Shown: positions 56,248-64,000 of the stretch, piece by piece | Layout: every line of letters starts with the position of its first letter | Position numbering within the stretch: the first letter of the stretch is position 1 | DNA from: Linanthus parryae | Taxonomy: Eukaryota > Streptophyta > Magnoliopsida > Ericales > Polemoniaceae | Reading direction: 5' to 3' | Length of the DNA: 64,000 nt | Assembly (NCBI GenBank): GCA_023055425.1 | Contig: JALGPY010000002.1 | Coordinates: 115,704,088 to 115,768,087, forward strand | Position numbers and translations under genes: made by a program | The notes under the pieces: model-generated | What the model saw: the letters and a program-made list of their open reading frames with translations, nothing else | Database searches by the model: none | Told to the model about the DNA's origin: nothing

Positions 56248-57891
56248 ATGGCTGGTGGAAGCTCAAAGAATACCACAGGGAAGAAAAGAAAAGATGGAGA
56301 AAAAGAGGTGCAAATCATTAGTACTAGCTACAGTTCTAGGACTTCTAGTGCCTCTCTGCAACCTTCTCCTCCTCATCTGAAGAAGAAACGCAAGAAACAC
56401 AAGGAGTATCAGACTGCTACTAGCAAGAAGAAGACAGTTCTAGTGGCTACATCTGAAAGCAAAAAGGAATTCATATTGTTAGGAGAAAATAACTTCTGGT
56501 AACAAATTTCTTTCTTCTAAGTGGTTTATCAATCATGCTGCTAGAGGTGCCTGGTTATATGTATTTTCTTCGGCTCCTATTGTTTTTTGTAGTATGATCA
56601 ATGTTAATATGCTAGATTTTATGGATTTGAAGTTCATTAGGAGGCTAAAATTGAGTTCTCTTTGGAAATTCATAAACCCCTCTAAAGTAGCATACCCTAG
56701 GCTTACTAGACTGTTTTATCTGAATCTGAAACAAGTGAACACTCTAAGCTTGACTAAGTAGCTGGTATTGTGGGGGAGTTATATCATGCTGAGTTTGCTA
56801 ATGTCTTGGGGTCTCTTTGGAAAATCATTAACCCCCGTGAATGGTATAAAGCTAGCTAAGGAGGAATTTTTTTACCTGGTATAGCTACTACCGCTAAGCA
56901 GTTAACTCATTATGTGTTAACTGTTGAAGGGAAAATCTTGTTTACCATTCTAATGAGGTGTGTAATACCTAAAGAGAATTCAAAGGAGTTTCTTTATGAT
57001 AGGGTATAATATCTGATGTACTTGGTTTTTCATGGTTATGAGATAGATCTGCCAAGCATTGTGATGAAACACATGATGTATAGCTGTACCGATAATAGGA
57101 AGCATCCAGTACCCTATGCCAACCTCCTCACACTTTTCTTTCAACATCCGGAGATACCTGTTGACAGGAAGAGACAATTACTACTAGTTTTGGAATTATA
57201 GATGAAAATTCATTTCAAAAGATTGGAATTTTGAAAACCAGTGAGGGAGAATGGAAGTTATACTTTGAATTGACTGCTGATGAGTTGAAAGCCAAAAAGT
57301 TTTTGAAGCCAAAATACTTAACCTCTCCAATATCCCTACCTTCTACCACTCAAGACCAATCTCAAGTTCTTCAGAAATTGGACTTCATATAGAATGAGCT
57401 AGATGAGCTTAAGAAGGGTCAATATCAACTTGGTGCAGAGTTCAGACATATGAAGTATATGATTGAGAGCGTATTTAAAAGTATCAACTTGGTTCATGTG
57501 GAAGAAGAGGATACACCAGTTCCAATAGGCTTAAGGAAGTCAGGATCTATCAGATACTTATTCGATGACCAGATTTCTGGGGATAAGGCTGTTGGGGATG
57601 AGGAAGTTGAGGCAAAATGTTGAGGATTAGGAAGCTGGTGAGAAAGATAATGTTAAACCTGGATTGCTTTTCAAGGGCTTGAAGCTAAAGAAACATAAAG
57701 GAAAGACTCCGGAAATTGTAACCTCAGCTGGTCTATTTAAGGATGATGAGGCAGCTGATGAACCTGGTGAAGAAGTTGACAAGGATAAAGGTGCACAGGA
57801 CGAAGATCAGCAGGATGCGGATGAGGATAAGGACGAAGATGATCAAGAGGCTGATGTAGGAGCCAAGACAGACGCAGACCTAAATCCTTAA
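56248..57891 (+). pseudogene. SIRE-2 third ORF (env position), broken
   Basis: The start MAGGSSKNTTGKKRKDGEK is lysine-rich as in SIRE-1. The globular block is scattered over frames: SSKWFINHAARGAWLY, VAYPRLTRLFYLNL, KQLTHYVLTVEGKILFTILM, GYEIDLPSIVMKHMM (57016-57201). A coiled-coil-like part (~57360-57480) and an acidic tail (57664-57891, DEDQQDADEDKDEDD) follow. Multiple stops and frameshifts. It aligns with the SIRE-1 third ORF over its whole length, so the ORF is a shared part of the element rather than a chance insertion. Confidence 0.65.
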
Positions 57892-58242
57892 ATCCAGCTG
57901 TCTCTTTCTTCTTTTTCAAAGCCTAGAACTCTCTATTTTCTTTCCAAACTTCTATTTATTTTTTTAAAAAATATTTAATAAGGTTTGATCCAACATTTTC
58001 TCAGTTATCTCGATGAACGTCAGAAATTTAGGAGAATTTTATGGGTATATTTTATTTAAGCTGCAGGATAATCCAGTTTTGGATGTTGTGGATATTGTGG
58101 TCGTTTTTCTTTTATTTGCTTAAAACTGTTTAGTTATTTGTTAATGATCCTATATAACAGTTTCTGCTATGCTCTAATGTCTATATTTTGTGACATAGAG
58201 TTCTCACAGTTAAGTGGTTTTGTCTTTCATCAAGGGCGAGAT
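57892..58242 (+). other. SIRE-2 3' spacer and polypurine tract
   Basis: Non-coding AT-rich. The polypurine tract CAAGGGCGAGAT (58231-58242) has one C where SIRE-1 has G. Confidence 0.65.
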
Positions 58243-59475
58243 TGTGAGTTCAGAGTTGAAGAAATTATATGTTCAAAGCTATTTCAAAGCTTTGAAATAG
58301 ATTCAAATCCTTGAAACTGCACAGCAATACACTGCATGAACTCAGGGGGAGTTCTTCCTCATAATCAATATATAATCTCTTGTACTTGATTATTCTATAT
58401 TAGATGATGAAAGACAAACTAGTTTTGTGTTATATCATGTCATAATCTCATTATTTGCCTAAGTGTTTGTAGGGTTTTTAGCTAACTCTCTACTGCAGAA
58501 AGTTTCCTTATTTATAGGTTTGCAGAAAAGGAAATCCAAGTTTGCAACTGATCCTACTGATATGGGAACTTGAATGAACTTGCCTTAAGCCTGTATGTGG
58601 AAGATTAGATCAAAATAAATGAGGAAACTAAGCAGCTAGCCGTTGAAGCAAGCTGTGAAGAGTAAAAAATCTTCTGATGATTTTTATGGATTTTAGTTGC
58701 AGAGATCCTTTATATTCTGCAATTCTAATTGATAGAAAAGATAAGTGATTGTGCGAGATACAGAAGTACAGAATATTATACATGCAAACACTCTCACGGA
58801 TTGAAAAGCATTATTGAAGGAGATCAAACAAACTCTCAATCTGTTCCAGTTTTTAGAAGAACACTTCTAGCTTACTGTTTCACTGTGTTCACAGTATTCT
58901 TCTCTCAGAGATTTTATTTGTATATCATTTGCTATATTACTTATTGATATTTCTTATGAGTTTTTCAAGAGGAATAGCAAAGAACTCTTATTTTATCAGT
59001 TAGCTAGAGCAGGTACTAGATAGGTTAGGAAGAACCACAAGCTGAAATAGAGTAAGGACACTCTCTGGGCTTGATATCTAGGGATTAGTATTTGATAAAT
59101 AATAAGTTTTTTGAAATCCAAGAGGGATTAGATCACTCAGGCGGAGAGTAGGTCACTTGGGACCGAACTTCGTAACGAATCACTGTGTTCAATCCTTTAC
59201 ATTTCAGTTATGCACTTATTCTTCATAACTGCTTCAAAACAGCTTTTCAGTTCAAAGCTCTGAAAGGCTTTTCAAAGCCTTAAAAACTATCAGCAAGTTT
59301 TAAATTGTCTGTTTCATTTCAAAGCCTTGAATCTGAGTTCAAAGATTCGAAATACTTCTTGTTCTTTAAATTTGTTTAAAAGACACTCATTTGGAAAAAG
59401 TTGTCCTACTCTTTTCAACTCCACCCCCCTTCTAGAGTATTTGATCCTTTATTTTTTCTTGCATTACAATCTTCA
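58243..59475 (+). repeat. SIRE-2 3' LTR (1233 bp)
   Basis: Starts TGTGAGTTCAGAG and ends CAATCTTCA. It has the C-rich run (59422-59429) and TCTAGAGTATTT near the end, as in SIRE-1. Palindromes such as TTTCAAAGCTTTGAAA occur at 58272-58287. Confidence 0.8.
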
Positions 59476-60155
59476 CCTTTTTCTCCATATCCGGATTGGA
59501 CATGAGACATAAATGTCACACTCGTATATCCAATCCATAGTTTCTCGATCCTGGGAATAGCTTATTCGTACAGATAACATCAGTATCTCATATTCATTTA
59601 TCTGAGTTTGGCCAGACATTCCATAAGAACTACCCCTCGAGTGGCCATGGATATTTAATCCTATTTGTAGGAGGGACAAATCCTCTCTACAGCACTACCA
59701 TGTCTCAGCTCGCTTCCTATCATGCCCGATTACTATCTTTATAGTTACCTAGTTACGGTGTAACGTTTGATAATATCAAAATATGATATTTCACAAGTAG
59801 AGTATCTAGTGACTTCAAGTCTAAGGATTAATACACCATTGTCACTACGAGAAGCACTTCTGACATTAACATAATTTTTATGTAGCCTTCTCGTTGTGGG
59901 TCAATCTAGTATGCCATTACTCCTAATGCACACCCATGTGCTAGACTTGATATCTCCACATCAATCTAGTCACATACTAGTCTATAGTGATCGTCCTATT
60001 AATAAATATAATAGACTGGGAATATTTAATATAAAAAATAATTGCAATCTAATGACTTAATTATATTACATATCTCCATATATACTAAATGAATATTCTA
60101 GCCAAAAAAATGTTCATAATAAATTAAGATTGCCTCTAGGGCATCTACTCCAAAG
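59476..60155 (-). repeat. Angela-like LTR fragment 3 (LTR start on minus strand)
   Basis: 59479-59695 repeats 49255-49475. The rest up to 60155 is present once in the window. The minus-strand start reads TTTGGAGTAGATGCCCTAGA, where TGTTGG... is expected, so the terminal bases have changed. Confidence 0.75.
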
Positions 60156-60169
60156 GTCTCCTACTTGCA

Positions 60170-60700
60170 CTAGAGCCAATATGGTGCATCTCGTATGCCT
60201 ATAGATCTAGTGTGCCCTTTATGCTTTCGATGCACAAGCAGCTTCTTAAGTGGATCTGAAAGATTATTGTCTGTTGGAATCTTGCATATCTTCACATCTC
60301 CTCTTTCGATGATATCTCGAATGAGATGGAATCTCCTAAGTACGTCCTTGGATTTCTGTTGTGACCTGGGTTCCTTGGCTTGTGCGATCGCCTCAGCGTT
60401 ACCACAGTACAACGGAATGGGATCCACTATGCTAGAAACCACACCCATCTCGGTGATGAACTTCTTAATCCACACAGCCTCCTTTGTTGTGCCTGACGCA
60501 GAAATGTACTCAGCTTCAATTGTAGAATTAGCAAGTGTATCTTGCTTGGAACTCTTCCAGCACACAGCTCCTCTGTTCAGGCAAAACACATAACCGACTA
60601 TGATCTGTAATCAACTTTGTCGGTTTGGAAGCTCGCTTCAGTGAAACCTATTACAATGAGTTCTTCCTCCCCTCCAAATATCAAGAATGCATACTTAGCT
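60170..60700 (-). pseudogene. pol: Angela-like RNase H
   Basis: Frame 60589-60170 reads CWKSSKQDTLANSTIEAEYI, KEAVWIKKFI, CGNAEAIAQAKEP, and KDVLRRFHLIRDIIERGDVK. This is typical Copia RNase H C-terminal text, ending in the usual short tail just before the polypurine tract. The N-terminal acid pair region (60590-60700) is frameshifted. Confidence 0.8.
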
Positions 60701-60731
60701 CTTCTCAAGTACTTAAGGATATTCTTGACCG

Positions 60732-61560
60732 TTATGTAGTGACTCTCACCCAGATTGGACTAGTATCTACTTGCGCGTATGACACATCTAGTCTTGTACA
60801 TAACATGGCGTACAATATAGGTCCAATAGTCGACTCGTATGGGATCTTACTCATATGTTCCTTCTCAATCTGATTGGAAGGACAGTCAGCCTTCGTAACG
60901 GTGACTCCATGCGATATGGGCAAGAATCCTTTCTTTGATTCTTGAATGTTGAATCGTTTCAACACCTTTTCTATATATGTACATTGACTTAGGTCGAGCA
61001 GCTTCGTTGATCTATCTCTATAGATCTTGATACCAAGTATATAGTTGCATCCCCTAAGTCCTTCATTGCGAAACACTTCCCCAGGCAATCTTTAATAAAT
61101 TGCATGGTAGTTGTTTCCAATGAGTAATATTTCATCCACATACAAGACCAGAAACACAACAGAAATCCCACTAACTTTCTTGTAGAGAGAAGGCTCATCT
61201 TCATTATTGATGAAGCCAAAATCTTTGACCGCGTCATCAACACGTCGATTCCAACTCCTAGAAGCTTGCTTCAATCCATAAATGAATCGTTGCAACTTAT
61301 AGAATTTGTTTGCATGCGCTGGATCCTCAAAACCCTCTGGTTGTTTCATGTACACATCCGCAAGGAGGTTTCCATACAGAAACGCCGTTTTGATATCCAT
61401 TTGCCAAATCTCATAGTCGTGATAAGCTGTCATAGCAAGTAAGATAGGTTTGAATTTGGTCATTGCGACTGGGGAAAAGGTTTCATTATAGTCAATACCA
61501 CGAACATGTCTGAATCATTTTGCCACCAATCGGCCCTTGTAGGCAACTACATTGCCATCC
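60732..61560 (-). pseudogene. pol: Angela-like reverse transcriptase
   Basis: Frame 61463-61092 gives QMDIKTAFLYGNLLADVYMK, FIYGLKQASRSWNRR and VLYVDEILLIGNN. The second Asp of the catalytic YVDD box is Glu (YVDE), which should cripple the enzyme. Frame 61088-60732 has the connection part (GCNYILGIKIYRDRS, GPILYAMLCTRLDVSYA). At least one frameshift lies between them (near 61090) and one upstream. Confidence 0.82.
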
Positions 61561-61646
61561 ATGTCGGTCTTCTTCTTGAAGACCCACTTGCACCCTATGG
61601 GTCGAGCCCCTTTGGGTGGTTCCACCAAAGTCCATACTTTGATGGT

Positions 61647-62781
61647 TTACATGGATTCCATTTTGAATCTCATGGATTCAAGCCACTTCTTAAAGTATGG
61701 CATTTTCATTGCCTCTCCGTAGGTAGTAGGCTCATCATTCATGAGCAGTACGTCCCCGGGCTCAGTCATGCGAAAACCATACCTCTCTGGCTCCTGACGT
61801 ACCCTACTCAACCTACGAAGTTCTTTTGTTACTTGAGCAGGTTGCTCTAAAACAACTTGTAGTTCGTGCTCATGCTCCATTGTAGGATCGGTGTCTTGTG
61901 GTTCTTGAACTTCTTCAAGTTCTACAGTCCTCCCACTGGCTTCTTCAGGGACAAATTTTCTTTCTAGAGACACACCAGAACGAGCAATAAACACTTTTTC
62001 TCGATTAGATTGTATAAATAATATCCTTTCATTTCCTTAGGATATCCCACAAACTTACACATATCCAACTTGGGTCCGAGCTTGCCTGATTGTATCGCAA
62101 CCCCAAATCTTCATAAACGACACAATCGGACGCCTCCCTGTCCCTACCTCATATGGTGTCGTCATAACCGATTTGGATGGAACACTGTTAATGGTAAAAG
62201 CTCCAGTTAATAGAGCATGTCCCCAAAATGATATTGGAAGATCCGTTTGACACATCATATATCGCACCATGTCCAACATGATGCGATTCCTCCTCTCGGA
62301 CACACCATTCCATTGGGGTGTTCTTGGGGGAGTGAGTTGGGACAAGATTCCACACTCTTTAAGATAGTCGTCAAACTCTTGGCTTAAGTGTTCTCCTCCA
62401 CGATCTGATCATAGAGCCATAATACTTTTTGCCAAGTTGCTTTTCTACTTCATTCTTGAATTCCTTGAAAATTTCAAAGGGTTAGGATTTGGCCTTCATA
62501 AGGTACACAAATGCATATCTACTGAAGTCATCAGTACATGTAATGAAATAAAGATAACCACCTCTGGCGGGCATGGCAAATGGTCCACACACGTCATTAT
62601 GTATGAGTGCCAATAGCTCACTAGTCTTCTCACCTTTCTTATTGAAAGGGGACTTAGTCTTTTTTTTCAATAAACAAGATTCGCATAACTCATATGATTC
62701 ATAATCAAATGAGTCTAGAAATCCATCCTTATGGAGTCTAGAAATGTGTTTCTCGTTTATTTGGCCTAAAGACAGTACCAT
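61647..62781 (-). pseudogene. pol: Angela-like integrase and linker
   Basis: Frame 62781-62482 carries the zinc-binding CESCLLKKKTKSPF and the catalytic core start (LLALIHNDVCGPF, with Asp) and ITCTDDFSRYAFVYLM (second Asp). Frame 62345-62055 has TPQWNGVSERRNRIMLD with the catalytic Glu. Frame 61994-61647 is the acidic linker up to the RT (RRLSRVRQEPERYGF). Frameshifts separate all three. Confidence 0.8.
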
Positions 62782-63347
62782 AGATAAGTAGGATTTAAAT
62801 CTCTAGTTTTAATCCTCTTGGTATTTACGTGATAGACGTGTATATTAGATCAAGGACATACAATCCATTAGACAAAAGTTCATTACAATAATGCATACAA
62901 ATAAATGGAGCAACATTTGTCCTTTATTGTGACAGAACAACCATTCTCGTCCAAACAAGAAATATAAATAATATTATTTCTCATAGCAGGCACATGAAAA
63001 CAATTGTCTAATTCTAGAATAAGTCCTAAAGGTTAAGATAACTCATAAACGCCTACGGCTAATGCAGCAACTCTTCCTTCATTTCCAACGCGCAAGTCTA
63101 TCTCCCCTTTAGCCAATCTTCTACTTCTCATTAGATCCTGCACATTTCGACAAATGTGAGATCCACATCCAGTATCCAATACCCATGATGAAGAGATAAA
63201 TAGATTTAAATCTATAACAAAAATACCTGGTGATGGTGGAATCACTATTCCAAGCCTTTTATCTTCCAGATACTTTGGGTAATTCTTCTTCCAGTGGCCT
63301 GTCTGACTACAATAGTGACTAGCTCTTTCTTTTTGAGGTAGAAACAA
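62782..63347 (-). pseudogene. pol: Angela-like Gag zinc knuckle and protease
   Basis: Frame 63347-63033 has a zinc knuckle (HYCSQTGHWKKNYPKY, last Cys replaced by Tyr). The protease active site is SSWVLDTGCGSHICRN (DTG). The stretch 62782-63032 is open to Copia-like text only in pieces. Confidence 0.78.
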
Positions 63348-63423
63348 CTCTCTTGCTCTTCCCTTTATTGACCATCATTATGGCCTTGCCTTTTCCTTTG
63401 TTAATGCTCTGTTCAACCGTCCT

Positions 63424-64000
63424 CTACATAATGATAAGGTCTGGCAGAGTTTTGTTAATCTCATGCATGTTTGAGTTCATGATGAACTGACTATAACTAG
63501 CCGACAACAATTGAAGGATGAGATCAGTGGCCAACTCGTGGCCGATTAGGAACCCTAATCTCTCGTTATTCTCCATGTATCCAATCTTATGGATCACATG
63601 GCCCGACTGGGTTCCCCTCAGCAAGACTGCACTTGAATAGTGTCTTAGATACTTCATACCGTTCATGTCTTGATTGCTCTTGGAAGAGTTGTTTCAAATG
63701 TATGATCATATCATACGCCTCCATATTCTCATATTGCTTCTCAAGCTCAGAGTTCATGGTACAAAGCATGAGACAAGTCACATCATCATAATCATCAACG
63801 ATTTCATGATGTTCCCTTGTAGCAGCTAGAACATCATCTTCTCTAGGTGGCTCTGGAATAGCGTTGTCTAAGATGTACAGCTTCTTTTCTTGCTTGAGAA
63901 AAATTCTCAAGTTTCTGTACCAGTCTAGGAAAATTAATTACATACAACTTCTTTTTCTCATGGACAGAACGCATGGATGGTGTCAATGTTTGTTGAATTT
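63424..64000 (-). pseudogene. gag: Angela-like Gag, partial at window edge
   Basis: Frame 63910-63587 has NLR-type text (DDVTCLMLCTMNSELEKQYE, MIIHLKQLFQEQSRHERYEV). After a frameshift near 63600, frame 63666-63424 continues with HVIHKIGYMENNERLGF and ELATDLILQLL. This is the gag-polypeptide (UBN2-type) domain of Copia. The N-terminus is frameshifted near 63910 and continues toward or past the window end. Confidence 0.78.

Larger units (their letters stand above)
49757..59475 (+). mobile_element. SIRE-2: second SIRE-like Copia element
   Basis: The layout is the same as SIRE-1 without its insertions: LTR, gag, protease, integrase, RT, RNase H, third ORF, LTR. The two elements are related but clearly diverged. 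It interrupts the Angela-like LTR: the LTR text resumes at 59476. All ORFs have stops or frameshifts. Its 5' LTR is truncated and begins with an inverted piece, so no target duplication can be read. Confidence 0.8.
48611..64000 (-). mobile_element. Angela/Tork-like Ty1/Copia retrotransposon, minus strand, runs off the window
   Basis: Gag, protease, integrase, RT and RNase H remnants lie in order from 64000 down to 60170 on the minus strand. The LTR start on that strand (about 60155 downwards) contains GATGCCCTAGAGGCAAT, very close to the known Angela LTR start. A polypurine tract (CAAGTAGGAGACC, 60156-60168 on the minus strand) precedes it. The LTR is rearranged and split by SIRE-2. The primer site and 5' LTR are outside the window. 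The left boundary at 48611 is approximate. Confidence 0.78.

Noticed and set aside
1..64000. tRNA, rRNA or intact host genes
   Set aside because: tRNA-like strings seen are primer binding sites only. No tRNA fold, rRNA motif or multi-exon host gene could be recognised.

Overview
The window looks like repeat-dense intergenic DNA from a flowering plant nuclear genome, probably a eudicot; no marker fixes the species. It is a stack of LTR retrotransposons nested inside one another, plus one MITE. I find no intact host gene, tRNA, rRNA, CRISPR array or bacterial-style operon. Every coding region I can support is a retrotransposon gag, pol or accessory ORF, and nearly all are broken by stops, frameshifts, deletions or insertions.

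Layout from outside in. (1) An old, diverged minus-strand element, E0, has one LTR at 853-2653 and a truncated one at 47861-48610, with a tRNA-iMet-type primer site at 47847-47858. (2) E0's internal region is split by a plus-strand Ty1/Copia element of the SIRE/Maximus type (SIRE-1, 3583-45222; imperfect target duplication GATAT/GTTAT). (3) SIRE-1 carries three later insertions. A ~306 bp MITE (4721-5026) and a minus-strand gag-only 'TR-GAG' element (5259-27427, target duplication CTTAC) lie in its 5' LTR. A minus-strand non-autonomous element with 4 kb LTRs (31011-40207) splits its reverse transcriptase just after the YVDD motif. (4) The TR-GAG 3' LTR is itself split by a 19 kb composite (5594-24718, target duplication ATCAG). 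The composite is built from two related non-autonomous Ty3/Gypsy (Athila/Tat-like) families, A and B, with tRNA-Asp primer sites. Family A is arranged LTR-internal-LTR-internal-LTR. It is followed by a chimeric A/B LTR, a family B internal region, a B LTR and an inverted piece of B LTR. (5) From about 48611 to the right edge lies a minus-strand Copia element of the Angela/Tork type. Its LTR is rearranged and is split by a second SIRE-like element (SIRE-2, about 49757-59475).

How the parts relate. Neither SIRE copy looks autonomous: SIRE-1 has lost the integrase core by an in-frame deletion and SIRE-2 has many stops and a substituted integrase catalytic aspartate. Both keep a third ORF between pol and the 3' LTR, behind a CT-rich leader that resembles a plant 5' UTR. 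The TR-GAG element encodes only a Gag with in-frame stops. Families A and B encode no recognisable pol and would need proteins supplied in trans.

The most interesting signals are not genes. Families A and B share, downstream of unlike ORFs, a tandem pair of structured RNA-like modules plus a hairpin with compensatory base changes between families. Their two ORFs end in the same short basic tail. Both SIRE elements are strewn with the 12-bp palindrome TCAARGCCTTGA across LTRs and coding regions. Several structural oddities (inverted LTR start inside a perfect target duplication, chimeric LTR, palindrome-perfecting insertion) suggest template switching or repair.
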